The translations under genes were made by a program, and so were the position numbers. 64,000 nucleotides of DNA from Allosalinactinospora lopnorensis (lineage in GTDB: Bacteria; Actinomycetota; Actinomycetes; Streptosporangiales; Streptosporangiaceae). The notes under the pieces are model-generated. The model was not told the origin of the DNA. It worked only from the letters and a program-made list of their open reading frames with translations, and searched no databases. Below are positions 1 through 9,086 of the stretch, in pieces. How positions within the stretch are numbered: position 1 is the stretch's first letter; every line of letters begins with the position of its first letter. Location: positions 1 to 64,000 of the forward strand of contig NZ_LAJC01000009.1 in the NCBI RefSeq assembly GCF_000981225.1, read 5' to 3'.

Positions 1-23
1 GGGCCGGGGGCGCGCCCCGGCCC
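1..23. terminator. GC-rich hairpin at the window edge
   Basis: A perfect 9-bp inverted repeat (GGGCCGGGG, positions 1-9, with CCCCGGCCC, 15-23) encloses a 5-nt loop. It has the shape of an actinomycete terminator without a U-tract. It probably ends a gene lying left of the window, which cannot be seen. Confidence 0.45.
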
Positions 24-411
24 GGGGCGGCGTCGACCACGCGTATGTCCCCGGACGGCCTCTCTAATCCTTTCGCGGGTATGTCGCGAGGATTCACCCG
101 AATTCGTGTGAGTTAACACACGCTTAAAATTTGCTGCGAAAGCCCTATCTTGTGGGGTTGGGGGACCGGGTGTTCTCCGGGCGGCGCCCCCGTTGGCGCC
201 TTGGCGTGTACCCCCGGTAGCTGTCCTGAATCCCCTGGTGAGTAAGGCGTGCGTGGCGGTCCCGCGGGCGGCGGTCTGAACCCCCGTTTTGGCCACGTAA
301 GGTGACGACCGGCGCTAAATGAACGAGTCGTACCCTCTGAAACAGGCATGAAACATCCGTCATGATCGCACGAAACACGCTGCTCAGGAACGTTCGCTAT
401 GTTCCATCGAC
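24..411 (+). promoter_or_regulatory. Upstream region of the ectoine operon
   Basis: No convincing gene is seen in this 390-base gap. It is more AT-rich than its surroundings near 60-130. Two short inverted repeats could be operators: GTGTG (106-110) with CACAC (117-121), and GGAAC (387-391) with GTTCC (401-405), the second ending just before the ectA start. No clear -35/-10 pair was assigned. The region must carry the ectA promoter because no upstream gene reads into it within the window. Confidence 0.35.
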
Positions 412-990
412 GTGCCTCATCAACAAACCGAACCTGAAACTCCCGACCGGTCTGGCGCCGCGCGTAACCCCTCAGTAGTCGCGGGCAGTCCGGGCAGCGG
501 CGACGCGCGCTTGGCGTCGCCGTCGCTCGATGATGGACGGCACCTGTGGCGCCTCGCGGGCGAGGCGGGACTCGACGTCAACTCTCCCTACGCCTACCTG
601 TTGTGGTGCAGGGACTTCGCGAAGACGAGCGTCGTCGCCCACGATGACCAACACGAGCTGCGCGGATTCGTCATCGGCTACGTGCGGCCGGACCGGCCCG
701 ACACCTACTTCCTCTGGCAGGTGGCGGTCGACCCGTCCTTCCAGGGGCGGCGTCTGGCCCGCCGGATGCTGGACCACATCGGTGAGCGCATCGCCTCCCG
801 CGGAATCGCTCATCTGGAGGCTACGGTCACCCCGGACAACACGGCTTCCAGGGCGCTGTTCGCCTCCTTCGCCCGTGACCGCGGCGCACCACTGGAGTGG
901 ACGCCGCTGTTCGAACACGAGCACTTTCCACGGGAGGGCTCCGAGGGCCACGAGCCCGAGGAGCTCGTCCGGATCGGCCCGCTGTCCTGA
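412..990 (+). CDS. ectA: L-2,4-diaminobutyrate N-gamma-acetyltransferase EctA
   Basis: EctA acetylates L-2,4-diaminobutyrate with acetyl-CoA to give N-gamma-acetyl-diaminobutyrate, the second step of ectoine synthesis in the cytoplasm. The 192-residue product is a single GNAT domain; the strand WQVAVDPSFQGRRLARRMLD (about residues 103-122) carries the acetyl-CoA-binding Q-G-R-R-L-A loop. A disordered, Pro/Ser-rich N-terminal tail of about 35 residues precedes the fold. The GTG at 412 is used; its ribosome site is weak. ectB, ectC and ectD follow on the same strand, which fixes the assignment among GNAT proteins. Confidence 0.93.
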   Translation: MPHQQTEPETPDRSGAARNPSVVAGSPGSGDARLASPSLDDGRHLWRLAGEAGLDVNSPYAYLLWCRDFAKTSVVAHDDQHELRGFVIGYVRPDRPDTYFLWQVAVDPSFQGRRLARRMLDHIGERIASRGIAHLEATVTPDNTASRALFASFARDRGAPLEWTPLFEHEHFPREGSEGHEPEELVRIGPLS

Positions 991-1093
991 CCTGCAACGA
1001 CCCGCAACGCCCCGACCGCACACCCGATCCTGACCACCCCGTCGTCAAAGCCACGAGCCCACGAACCTGGGGAAAGGAACCAAGGAACACACG

Positions 1094-2359
1094 ATGGAGA
1101 TCTTCGACCGCCTCGAATCGGAAGTCCGCAGCTATTGCCGCAGTTGGCCGGTCGTCTTCAACGAGGCGCGGGGCAGCTATATCTACGACGAATCGGGGCG
1201 TCCTTACCTCGACTTCTTCGCGGGTGCCGGTTCCCTCAACTACGGACACAACCATCCGAAACTGAAATCCGAACTCATCGAGTACCTCATGAGCGACTCG
1301 ATCGTGCACAGCCTGGACGCCTACAGCACCGCCAAACGGGAGTTCCTGCGGACGTTCGACGAGACCGTCCTCCGCCCGCGCGGCCTCAACTACAAGGTCC
1401 AGTTCCCCGGTCCCGCCGGGAACAACGCGGTCGAGGCCGCGCTGAAACTCGCCCGGAAGTACACCGGCCGCGAGACCATCATCAGCTTCACCAAGGGCTT
1501 CCACGGCATGACGCTGGGCGCGCTCGCCGTTACCGGCAACTCGATGAAGCGCGGCGGGGCCGGGGTGCCGCTGAGCCACGCCGCGACCATGCCGTTCGAC
1601 AACTACATGGACGGCCAGACCCCGGACTTCCTCTGGCTGCGCAGTCTGCTGGAGGACAGCGGCAGCGGCCTGGACAAGCCTGCCGCGGTCATCGTGGAGA
1701 CCGTGCAGGGCGAGGGCGGGATCAACGTGGCCAGCGCGGAGTGGCTGCGCGGTCTCGCCGAACTCTGCGAGGAGTACGAGCTCCTGCTGATCGTGGACGA
1801 CATCCAGATGGGGTGCGGTCGCACCGGACCGTTCTTCAGCTTCGAAGAGGCCGGGATCAGACCGGACATCGTCACGCTGTCGAAGTCGATCAGCGGGTAC
1901 GGGATCCCGATGGCCCTCACACTCCTCAAGGAGGAGCTGGACGTCTGGGAGCCCGGTGAGCACAACGGGACCTTCCGCGGCCCCAACCCCGCCTTCGTCA
2001 CCGGCACCGCCGCGCTCGACACCTTCTGGCGCGACGACGAGCTGCAGAAGGGAACCCTGGCCAAGGGCAGGCTCATCGAAACCCGGCTGAGCGCCATAGC
2101 CGAGGAGCACCCCGGCACCGGCGCGCACGTCCGCGGCCGGGGAATGGCCCGCGGGCTCGCCTTCGAGGACGAGACGATCGCGAGCCTGGTCAGCAAGGAG
2201 GCGTTCGACCGCGGGCTGCTCATCGAGACCTCCGGTCCCGAGGACGAGGTCGCCAAGCTGCTTCCGCCGCTCACCACCACGGAGGAGGAGCTGGAGCGCG
2301 GCCTCGACATCATCGCCGAGGCGGCTCGCGCTGCGGTCAAGGTCACCCAGTCAGCCTGA
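1094..2359 (+). CDS. ectB: Diaminobutyrate-2-oxoglutarate transaminase EctB
   Basis: EctB transfers an amino group from glutamate to L-aspartate-beta-semialdehyde, giving L-2,4-diaminobutyrate, the first committed step of ectoine synthesis. The 421 residues match the usual length of this class III PLP aminotransferase. Visible hallmarks are the glycine-rich FAGAGSLNYGHNHP near residue 40, GPAGNNAVEAALKLAR near 108, the IVDDIQMGCGRTG segment (aspartate for the PLP nitrogen) and LSKSISGYG, whose lysine should bind PLP. The ATG at 1094 follows GGGGAAAGGAACCAAGGA. It lies 103 bases behind ectA in the same operon. Confidence 0.95.
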   Translation: MEIFDRLESEVRSYCRSWPVVFNEARGSYIYDESGRPYLDFFAGAGSLNYGHNHPKLKSELIEYLMSDSIVHSLDAYSTAKREFLRTFDETVLRPRGLNYKVQFPGPAGNNAVEAALKLARKYTGRETIISFTKGFHGMTLGALAVTGNSMKRGGAGVPLSHAATMPFDNYMDGQTPDFLWLRSLLEDSGSGLDKPAAVIVETVQGEGGINVASAEWLRGLAELCEEYELLLIVDDIQMGCGRTGPFFSFEEAGIRPDIVTLSKSISGYGIPMALTLLKEELDVWEPGEHNGTFRGPNPAFVTGTAALDTFWRDDELQKGTLAKGRLIETRLSAIAEEHPGTGAHVRGRGMARGLAFEDETIASLVSKEAFDRGLLIETSGPEDEVAKLLPPLTTTEEELERGLDIIAEAARAAVKVTQSA

Positions 2360-2392
2360 TACACAGGGGTTGCATAATCAGGAACACCTGGC

Positions 2393-2421
2393 GCGGGTCC
2401 CGGAGGCACTCCGGGGCCCGC
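2393..2421 (+). promoter_or_regulatory. Intercistronic hairpin between ectB and ectC
   Basis: GCGGGTCCCGGAG (2393-2405) pairs with CTCCGGGGCCCGC (2409-2421) around a GCA loop: 13 pairs with one G-U. There is no T-run and ectC follows 40 bases later. It may act as a partial terminator, attenuator or mRNA end-stabiliser that changes the EctC:EctAB ratio. The function is inference; the structure is read directly. Confidence 0.5.
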
Positions 2422-2461
2422 CGTTCCGCAGGAGCACCACCGACAGGCAGAGGAGTACACC

Positions 2462-2878
2462 GTGATCGTTCGCAGCCTGGACGAGGTCGACGGCACCGAC
2501 CGCGACATCCAGACCGAGAACTGGCGCAGCCGGCGGATCATCCTGGCCAAGGAAGGCGTCGGCTTCTCGTTCCATGAGACCGTGCTGTACGCGGGCACCG
2601 AGACCCGCATGTGGTACGCCAACCACGTTGAACTGGTCCACTGCATCGAAGGCGAGGCGGAGCTGGTCAACGAGGAGACCGGTGAGACCCACCTGATCAC
2701 CCCCGGGACGCTTTACCTCCTCGACGGGCACGAGCACCACATCGTCCGCCCGAAGACCGACTTCCGCGTGCTGTGCGTCTTCAACCCTCCGGTGACCGGG
2801 CGCGAGGTGCACGACGAGAACGGCGTGTACCCGCTGCTGACCGATGAGGACGACGCGGCGGCGACGCCCGCCAAGTGA
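2462..2878 (+). CDS. ectC: L-ectoine synthase EctC
   Basis: EctC closes N-gamma-acetyl-diaminobutyrate into the cyclic osmolyte ectoine with loss of water. The 138-residue product is a one-domain cupin of the expected size, beginning MIVRSLDEV as is common in the family. The metal-binding cupin face is seen in [16 protein letters not shown] and [18 protein letters not shown]; the Glu, Tyr and His that hold iron in characterised EctC proteins fall in these two segments. GTG at 2462 is preceded by GAGGAG at a normal distance. A hairpin separates it from ectB, and ectD follows. Confidence 0.95.
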   Translation: MIVRSLDEVDGTDRDIQTENWRSRRIILAKEGVGFSFHETVLYAGTETRMWYANHVELVHCIEGEAELVNEETGETHLITPGTLYLLDGHEHHIVRPKTDFRVLCVFNPPVTGREVHDENGVYPLLTDEDDAAATPAK

Positions 2879-3041
2879 CCATCTGCGGGCGGGGCGCGGA
2901 ACGCCGTGCCCCGCACGTCGCGTTTACCGGAAGGCGGCGTTTGCCGCGCTTTTCCGCACTTTGCACGAAGAGACCGGCGAGCCGTACGAGGAGCCGCCGG
3001 GCACCGACCGAGAAGGGAGCGAATCCCCCAGGGGTATGGCC

Positions 3042-3953
3042 ATGAGTGTGTTGACGAGCGATTTCGAGCAGCCGACCATGGACGACTACCCGACCCGCAA
3101 GGACACCACTCCGGCACTGCTGTACCGCAGGGACGCGACGGTCTGGGGTGAGGCCGACGGCGGCCCCATCGACCAGGCCGGCCTCGACCAGTACGACGAT
3201 CGGGGCTACCTGCAGATCGGGTCCCTCATCAGCACCGAGGAGCTGGAGAAGTACCGCGCCGAGCTGCGGCGCCTCACCGAGGACCCGGAACTGAAGAACG
3301 ACGAGCGCGTCGTCGTCGAGCGGTCGTCCGACGAAGTGCGCTCCGTCTTCGAGGTCCACAAGGTCAGCGAGGTCTTCGCCGACCTGGTGCGCGACCCGCG
3401 CGTCGTCGGCCGGGCCCGCCAGATCCTGGGCTCCGACGTCTACGTGCACCAGAGCCGCGTCAACTACAAGCCCGGTTTCGGCGGCGGAGACTTCTTCTGG
3501 CACTCGGACTTCGAAACCTGGCACGCCGAGGACGGGATGCCCCGGATGCGTGCGGTGAGCATCTCCATCGCCCTCACCGACAACTACGTACACAATGGCG
3601 CCCTGATGATCATGCCCGGCTCGCACACGACCTTCGTGTCGTGCGTCGGGGAGACGCCCGAGGAGCACTACCGGGCGTCGCTGAGGCACCAGGAGATCGG
3701 GACACCCGACCAGAGCAGCCTGTCGATCCTGGCCGGGAAGCACGGCATCGACGTGCTGACCGGGCCCGCCGGCGGCGCCACGATGTTCGACTCCAACTGC
3801 ATGCACGGCTCCGGCGGCAACATCACGCCGTTCCCGCGGTCGAACGTCTTCATCGTGTTCAACAGTGTCGAGAACACCTGTGTGGAGCCCTACGCCGCTC
3901 CCGCGCGGCGCCCCACGTTCATCGCGTCGCGCGACTTCACCCCGGTGCGATAG
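3042..3953 (+). CDS. ectD: Ectoine 5-hydroxylase EctD
   Basis: EctD is an Fe(II)/2-oxoglutarate dioxygenase that converts ectoine to 5-hydroxyectoine. The EctD signature FFWHSDFETWHAEDGMP lies at about residues 151-167; His154, Asp156 and His255 are the predicted iron triad, with the spacing expected for the family. About 303 residues is normal. The ATG at 3042 is chosen because AGGGG (3030-3034) sits 7 bases ahead; the ATG at 3036 is possible and adds two residues. It is the last gene of the ect operon, before the hairpin at 4187-4221. Confidence 0.94.
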   Translation: MSVLTSDFEQPTMDDYPTRKDTTPALLYRRDATVWGEADGGPIDQAGLDQYDDRGYLQIGSLISTEELEKYRAELRRLTEDPELKNDERVVVERSSDEVRSVFEVHKVSEVFADLVRDPRVVGRARQILGSDVYVHQSRVNYKPGFGGGDFFWHSDFETWHAEDGMPRMRAVSISIALTDNYVHNGALMIMPGSHTTFVSCVGETPEEHYRASLRHQEIGTPDQSSLSILAGKHGIDVLTGPAGGATMFDSNCMHGSGGNITPFPRSNVFIVFNSVENTCVEPYAAPARRPTFIASRDFTPVR

Positions 3954-4186
3954 GGCGGCGCGGATCCCGGAATCCGTTTCCTGATCGTTATTTTTCGGAC
4001 TCGAACGTAACCAGTGGGTAACGCCCCGTTTCGCCGATCGTTGGCGACCGGACATGGCGGGCAATCACCGGACATGGTGTTCGTTCCGCATACAGCCGGG
4101 GCCGCTCACGCGACCTGGAACGGCGCGCATGAAGAGCATATGACCCGGGGTATCACTCTGAACACAACGAATATCCCCGCACTGCA

Positions 4187-4221
4187 CACGGCGCTCCCTC
4201 CGTCGCGGAGGGAGCGCCGTG
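4187..4221 (+). terminator. Strong hairpin terminator between ectD and ehuB
   Basis: A perfect 16-bp stem (4187-4202 with 4206-4221) closes on a TCG loop. It is the typical actinomycete terminator without a U-tract. It separates the synthesis operon from the transporter operon, whose first start codon is 22 bases downstream, so ehuB should need its own promoter in 3954-4186 or readthrough. Confidence 0.8.
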
Positions 4222-4242
4222 CTGGTTCGTCGAGGAGTACCG

Positions 4243-5145
4243 ATGACGAGAATCAGAGGCGGCGGCATGGACCGGCGCCGGTTCCTGACCGGGGTGGGGG
4301 GTGTCGGCCTGGCTGTGGTGGCGGGGCCCACGCTGTTGGGCGCGTGTTCGCGTGTCGGAACCGGAAACACGATGGACCGCATCCGGGAGCAGGGCTACAT
4401 CAGCGTCGGGTTCGCCAACGAAGCCCCGTACGGCTACACCGACGTCGAAACCGGTGAGCTGACCGGACAGGCCCCCGAGCTGGCCAGGGCCATCTTCGGT
4501 GAACTGGGCATCGACGCGCTCCGGGGGGTCCCCGTCCAGTTCGACGGCCTGATCCCGGGGCTGCTCGGCGGCCAGTTCGACATGGTCGCCGCCGGCATGG
4601 CGATCACACCAGAGCGCTGCCAGGAGGTCGCGTTCACCAACCCGGACTACCTGGCCAGGACGGCCTTCCTGGTTCCCGAGGGAAACCCCGAGGGGATCGA
4701 GAGTTTCGGAGCGTTCGTGGAGAACCAGGACCTGACCCTGGGGGTCATGAACGCCACCGTTGAGCAGCAGACCGCGGAGGACGCGGGCGTTCCCGGCGAT
4801 CAGGTCCAGACCGCGGCCGACCCCTCCAGCCTTTTCGAACTGCTGGAGACCGGCCGGATCGACGCGGTCTCCCTGACCGCGATCTCGCTGCGCTGGATGC
4901 TCGACGTCCGCGGGGGGCCGTTCGAGGTGACCGAGGCGTTCTTCCCCGTGATCGACGGCGAGGAGCAGGTCGGAGGCGGCGGGTTCGCCGTTCGCCAGGA
5001 GGACGGTGACCTGCGTGAAGCCTTCAACACGCAGTTGGAGGAGTTCAAGGAGAGCGGGCGGCTCCTGGAGATCATCGAACCGTTCGGGTTCTCCGCCGAT
5101 GAGCTTCCCGGTGATCTGACGGCCGCTGATCTGTGCGAAGCCTGA
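4243..5145 (+). CDS. ehuB: Ectoine/hydroxyectoine ABC transporter, substrate-binding lipoprotein EhuB
   Basis: This is the extracytoplasmic solute-binding protein of an ectoine importer (SBP family 3). The N-terminus has a twin-arginine-like DRRRFLTG followed by a hydrophobic stretch and a lipobox ending LLGAC, so it is probably a Tat-exported lipoprotein anchored outside the membrane. The mature domain starts with MDRIREQGYISVGFANEAPY, the usual beginning of polar amino-acid binding proteins. The ATG at 4243 has GAGGAG six bases ahead; a GTG further up lies inside the terminator stem and was refused. Position next to ectABCD and before two permeases and an ATPase supports ectoine as substrate. 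Confidence 0.9.
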   Translation: MTRIRGGGMDRRRFLTGVGGVGLAVVAGPTLLGACSRVGTGNTMDRIREQGYISVGFANEAPYGYTDVETGELTGQAPELARAIFGELGIDALRGVPVQFDGLIPGLLGGQFDMVAAGMAITPERCQEVAFTNPDYLARTAFLVPEGNPEGIESFGAFVENQDLTLGVMNATVEQQTAEDAGVPGDQVQTAADPSSLFELLETGRIDAVSLTAISLRWMLDVRGGPFEVTEAFFPVIDGEEQVGGGGFAVRQEDGDLREAFNTQLEEFKESGRLLEIIEPFGFSADELPGDLTAADLCEA

Positions 5146-5161
5146 GCTCTGGGGAGTCTCG

Positions 5162-5884
5162 ATGACATTCTTCACCGACTCGCTGCCGATATATCTCAAC
5201 GGCGCGTGGTACACGCTGATGATCACCGTCGGCGGCTGCGCGCTCGCGTTCGTGATCTCGATGATCTTCGGGATCCTCGGTACGATGCGCAGCCTCGTGG
5301 CGCGCGCGATCGCCACCGTCTACGTCGAGATCTTCCGCGGGGTCGCGGCCCTGGTCCTGATGTTCTGGCTGTTCTACGCGATGCCGCTGCTCATCGGGTA
5401 CCGGCTGGAGCCGGTGGTCGCCGCGATCCTGGCGCTGGGCCTCAACGTCGGAGCCTATGGCGCGGAGAACGTGCGCGGCGCCATCAACGCCGTGCCGCGC
5501 GCGCAGTACGAGGCCACCGTCGCGCTCAACTTCGAACCGCTGCAGCGCATGCGTCTGGTGATCCTGCCCCAGGCGTGGGCGCAGATGCTGCCGACGTTCG
5601 GCAACCTGGTCATCGAGCTGATGAAGGGCAGCGCCGTCGTCTCGCTGATCGCGGTGTCGGACCTGACGTTCGTGGCCCAGCAGATGCGCACCTTCACCGG
5701 CGAGACGCTGCTGGCGTTCCTCGCCGCCCTGATCATGTACTTCATCCTCGCCCAGATCTTCCTGTTCCTCACGCGCATGGCGGAGCGGCGGGCGAACCGG
5801 CGCCTGGGCCGCCTCCCGGACAGGCCCGCGAAGAAGAGGGCGATTCCCAGCATGGCCGGCGTGGCGAGAGGCGGTGAGTCGTGA
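5162..5884 (+). CDS. ehuC: Ectoine ABC transporter permease EhuC
   Basis: The 240-residue protein is a membrane-spanning permease of the polar amino-acid ABC transporter type with about five hydrophobic segments. The cytoplasmic EAA-like loop is seen as GAINAVPRAQYEATVALNFEP, followed by the conserved LPQAWAQMLPTFGNLVIELM region that contacts the ATPase. Its C-terminal tail is basic. It should pair with EhuD as a heterodimer. It starts 17 bases after ehuB and its TGA overlaps the ehuD ATG, so translation is likely coupled. Confidence 0.9.
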   Translation: MTFFTDSLPIYLNGAWYTLMITVGGCALAFVISMIFGILGTMRSLVARAIATVYVEIFRGVAALVLMFWLFYAMPLLIGYRLEPVVAAILALGLNVGAYGAENVRGAINAVPRAQYEATVALNFEPLQRMRLVILPQAWAQMLPTFGNLVIELMKGSAVVSLIAVSDLTFVAQQMRTFTGETLLAFLAALIMYFILAQIFLFLTRMAERRANRRLGRLPDRPAKKRAIPSMAGVARGGES

Positions 5885-6531
5885 TGGACTGGGACTTCAT
5901 CGTCGAGGCGATGCCCGCCCTGCTGGCCGGGCTGCGCTACACCGTCCTGGCGACGGTCATGGGGTACGCGCTGGCGCTCGTGCTCGGGCTGGTGGTGGCC
6001 ATGGTCCGGAAGGGGGCGCCGCCGACGGTCGCCAAGACGGTCTTCTGGATCATGGAGTTCATCCGCTGCACCCCGCTCCTCGTGCAGCTGTTCTTCGTGT
6101 TCTACGTGCTGCCATCGGCCGGCATCGCACTCACTCCACTGACAGCAGGCGTCATCGCGCTCGGCGTGCACTACGCGGCCTATACCGCGGAGGTGTACCG
6201 CTCGGGACTCGACGGGGTGCCGAAGGGGCAGTGGGAGGCGGCCAGGGCACTGAGCCTGCCCGGCGTCCGTACCTGGACCTCGGTGATCCTGCCGCAGGCC
6301 ATCCGCCGGGTCATTCCGGCTCTGGGCAACTACCTGATCGCGATGTTCAAGGACACGCCCCTGCTGTTCGCCATAACCGTGCCCGAGCTGCTGTTCGAGG
6401 CCAACCGGCTCGGCGGCGAGAACTTCAAGTACCTCGAAACGATCTCCGCGGTCGGTGTGCTCTTCATCGTCGTGAGCGTGCTCTCCGCGATTGGTATCCG
6501 ATTCCTGGAGCGACGCTATGCCGCAGTCTGA
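5884..6531 (+). CDS. ehuD: Ectoine ABC transporter permease EhuD
   Basis: This second permease (215 residues) has the same fold as EhuC: five or so hydrophobic helices and the EAA loop [20 protein letters not shown] followed by [20 protein letters not shown]. The stop of ehuC and the ATG here share one base (TGATG); a GTG three bases earlier is an alternative start. It ends 14 bases inside ehuA. Paired permeases of different sequence are typical for ectoine uptake systems. Confidence 0.9.
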   Translation: MDWDFIVEAMPALLAGLRYTVLATVMGYALALVLGLVVAMVRKGAPPTVAKTVFWIMEFIRCTPLLVQLFFVFYVLPSAGIALTPLTAGVIALGVHYAAYTAEVYRSGLDGVPKGQWEAARALSLPGVRTWTSVILPQAIRRVIPALGNYLIAMFKDTPLLFAITVPELLFEANRLGGENFKYLETISAVGVLFIVVSVLSAIGIRFLERRYAAV

Positions 6532-7372
6532 GCAGAACATTCAGGACACGATCCGTCCCGATGCCTCCCCGGACGTCCCCGGGCCGGGGGACGCGGTCCA
6601 ACAGCCGCTGATCAGGTTCGAGAAGGTCGTCAAGCAGTACGGTGACAACGTTGTGCTGCGCGAGCTCGATTTCACCGTGCAGCCGGGGCAGCGCGTGACG
6701 CTCATCGGTCCCAGCGGGTCGGGGAAGACGACGATCCTCCGGCTGCTGATGACCCTGGAGCAGATCGACGGCGGTGTCATCTGGGTCAACGGCGATCCGC
6801 TGAGCCACATGTACAAGGGCGACCATCTGGTGCCGGCCAACGAGAAGTACCAGCGGGCCGTGCGCAAGAAGATCGGGATGGTCTTCCAGCAGTTCAACCT
6901 GTTCCCGAACATGACCGTGCGGCGGAACATCACCGAGGCGCCCATCCACAGCCTGGGGGTCCCCAGGGGGGAGGCCGACGAGAGGGCCGCCGAACTGCTG
7001 GACATGGTCGGGCTCAAGGAGAGGATCGACGAGCACCCGACCCGCCTCTCCGGAGGCCAGCAGCAGCGGGTCGCGATCGCCCGGGCGCTGGCCATGCGCC
7101 CGGAGATCCTGCTGCTGGACGAGGTGACCTCGGCCCTCGACCCGGAACTGGTCGCGGGGGTGCTCGACGTCCTCCGGGAGATCGCGCGGACGACCGACAT
7201 CACCATGCTGGCGGTCACCCACGAGATGGGGTTCGCCAGGGACGTGTCGCACCGCGTGCTCATGTTCGACCACGGGCGGATCCTGGAGGACGGCCCGCCC
7301 GACCAGATCTTCGGTGAACCGCGTGAGGAGCGTACGAAGTCGTTCCTGCACGCCGTGCTGGAATCCGGGTGA
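6518..7372 (+). CDS. ehuA: Ectoine ABC transporter ATPase EhuA
   Basis: The ATPase that powers import. All ABC motifs are present: Walker [10 protein letters not shown] near residue 63, Q-loop [13 protein letters not shown], signature [15 protein letters not shown], Walker [16 protein letters not shown] and the H-loop TVTHEMG-like [11 protein letters not shown]. The first 25 or so residues are a polar extension before the core. The ATG at 6518 has CTGGAG seven bases ahead and overlaps ehuD by 14 bases; a TTG at 6491 would be an earlier start. A long hairpin follows, closing the ehu operon. No ectoine-degradation (eut) genes are in the window, so uptake for osmoprotection or recapture is the likelier role. 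Confidence 0.92.
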   Translation: MPQSEQNIQDTIRPDASPDVPGPGDAVQQPLIRFEKVVKQYGDNVVLRELDFTVQPGQRVTLIGPSGSGKTTILRLLMTLEQIDGGVIWVNGDPLSHMYKGDHLVPANEKYQRAVRKKIGMVFQQFNLFPNMTVRRNITEAPIHSLGVPRGEADERAAELLDMVGLKERIDEHPTRLSGGQQQRVAIARALAMRPEILLLDEVTSALDPELVAGVLDVLREIARTTDITMLAVTHEMGFARDVSHRVLMFDHGRILEDGPPDQIFGEPREERTKSFLHAVLESG

Positions 7373-7377
7373 ACCCG

Positions 7378-7439
7378 GGCCGGTGATGGCGGAGGCGGCC
7401 CGCAACGGCCGCTCCGGGCCGCCTCCGCCATCACCGGCC
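7378..7439 (+). terminator. Long hairpin terminator after ehuA
   Basis: A perfect 25-bp inverted repeat (7378-7402 with 7415-7439) surrounds a 12-nt loop, five bases after the ehuA stop. It is one of the strongest stems in the window and probably also insulates the next gene. Confidence 0.85.
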
Positions 7440-7460
7440 GCGCCGTGCGACCCTGACCCC

Positions 7461-7937
7461 ATGGCACGACTGCTGATCGTTCACCACACGCCTTCGCCGT
7501 CGGCCCAGTCGATGCTGGAGTCGGTTCTGGAGGGGGCCCGCAACGAGGACATCGAGGGGGTCGAGGTCGCAACACGGCCGGCGCTGGGCGCGGCGGCTCC
7601 GGACGTGCTCGCCGCGGACGCCGTCATCCTCGGTACCCCCGCGAACATCGGATACATGTCCGGTGCCCTGAAGCATTTCTTCGACACGGTCTACTACCCG
7701 TGCCTGACCGACACCACGGGCCTGCCGTACGCCCTGTACGTGCACGGGAACAGCGACACCACCGGCGCGGTGCGCGCCGTCGAGTCCATCGCCAAGGGTA
7801 TGGGGTGGGAACGCCACCGCCCGCCGGTCACGGCCGTCGGGGAGATCGGCCGTGCCGAGGGCGAGGCCTGCTGGGAGTTGGGGGCGGTGACCGCGCTGGC
7901 CGCGTTGGAGCAGGCCGAGCGCGCGGGTAAAGGATAA
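7461..7937 (+). CDS. Flavodoxin-fold NAD(P)H:FMN reductase-like protein
   Basis: The 158-residue product is a single flavodoxin-like domain. It starts with the FMN-phosphate loop RLLIVHHTPSPSAQSMLESV, has a second flavin loop LGTPANIGYMSGALKHFFDT, and a third segment LPYALYVHGNSDTTGAVRAV. This arrangement is typical of flavin reductase/quinone reductase relatives. The substrate cannot be told. The gene stands alone between the ehu terminator and the CPBP genes. Confidence 0.75.
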   Translation: MARLLIVHHTPSPSAQSMLESVLEGARNEDIEGVEVATRPALGAAAPDVLAADAVILGTPANIGYMSGALKHFFDTVYYPCLTDTTGLPYALYVHGNSDTTGAVRAVESIAKGMGWERHRPPVTAVGEIGRAEGEACWELGAVTALAALEQAERAGKG

Positions 7938-8023
7938 CGACATACCGTAGTTATTGAGTCACAACTGGTTTCTCCCGGGTCAGACTGGAGTTTCCGAATC
8001 CAGGGGAGAAATCGGGGACGAGC

Positions 8024-8935
8024 GTGTTCAGATGGGTGCTTTGGGGAAGCCTTGCCGCCTATGCGGTGGCTCTGGTGGCCGCGCTGCTGGCCCATCCGGC
8101 ACTGCCGGTCGAGGTGGCGTGGCACGGGGCGAACCCGCTGTGGACGGTGTGGCTTCCCGCGATCACCGGGATCGTTCTGACCCGGGCCATCGTCACACGT
8201 CGCCGGCGGCGGAAGCTGGACGAGCGGACCCGGAACGCTCTGGAGGAGCATCCGATCAGAGCCGAACTGTGCTGGCTGCTCCTCTTCCTGCTGTGTTTCG
8301 TCAGCGGGACGGTCGCTCTGCCGCGTCTGCTCGGCGCGGCGTTCCCGCCCGACGTGTATGTCACGGTCGTCCCCGCACTCCGGGTGCTCTTCCTCCTCGT
8401 GCTGCCGATCCTCTTCGTGGACCGGGCGGGTAGCACGCTGAGCGGGAACGCCCCAGCCATGTCCGCGCTGGTGATGCGGGTGACCGAGAGTTGGCGCTGG
8501 CTCGGCGCCCTTCCCGTCCTGGTCTGCATCGGCCTGGTGGGACTGGGGCTGCGCGGCGAGCCGTTCCCCCCGCCCGGCGTTTTCCTGTTCGTCATGCTGC
8601 TCGCCTTCGTCGCGATCACCGTGCCCGAGGAGGTCTTCTTCCGCGGCATGGTGCAGACCCGACTGGAGAGGGCGGTCGGACGCTGGGGCGGGATCACCGT
8701 GACCTCGCTGCTGTTCGCCCTGACCTACGCGGCCATGGACGGCTACGGCGAGATCACCGCCCTCTCCGCGGAAGGGGCCCTGCACCGGCTGGGATGCGCG
8801 CTGCTGATCTACGGCGTGATCGGCGTGCTGCTGGGCTACGTGTGGTCGCACTACCGCAACATCTGGTTGAGCGTCCTGCTGCGCGGGGGGATGCTTACGC
8901 TGGTCATTGCCCCCACTGTGCGCATAGTTGGGTAA
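8024..8935 (+). CDS. CPBP-family intramembrane protein (putative protease)
   Basis: A 303-residue polytopic membrane protein with about eight hydrophobic segments. The CPBP/Abi signature is present as PEEVFFRGMVQTRLE near residue 204, giving the paired glutamates and arginine of motif 1. Later FALTYAAMDG and WSHYRNIWLSVLLRG stand at motifs 2 and 3, with the motif-2 histidine not obvious. Family members include CAAX-processing and bacteriocin-immunity type proteases; the substrate here is unknown. GTG at 8024 is the start. A divergent paralogue follows in tandem. Confidence 0.75.
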   Translation: MFRWVLWGSLAAYAVALVAALLAHPALPVEVAWHGANPLWTVWLPAITGIVLTRAIVTRRRRRKLDERTRNALEEHPIRAELCWLLLFLLCFVSGTVALPRLLGAAFPPDVYVTVVPALRVLFLLVLPILFVDRAGSTLSGNAPAMSALVMRVTESWRWLGALPVLVCIGLVGLGLRGEPFPPPGVFLFVMLLAFVAITVPEEVFFRGMVQTRLERAVGRWGGITVTSLLFALTYAAMDGYGEITALSAEGALHRLGCALLIYGVIGVLLGYVWSHYRNIWLSVLLRGGMLTLVIAPTVRIVG

Positions 8936-9086
8936 ACCCGCCCAAAGGTCAGCTTGCTCTTTCCGCTGGGTAAAGTGGTATGAAAGCTTCCCGCAGCAGG
9001 TAGGGTCACGGCAGCCCCCCGAGCCGGAGAGTCAGGTCGCGGGAACCGACGGTCCGGGACGCCTTCCCGGGCGCGGAAGGGGGGAC

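Noticed and set aside
1603-2700. Minus-strand frame opposite ectB and ectC
   Set aside because: Ser/Arg-rich composition without domains; it is the antisense of conserved ect genes.
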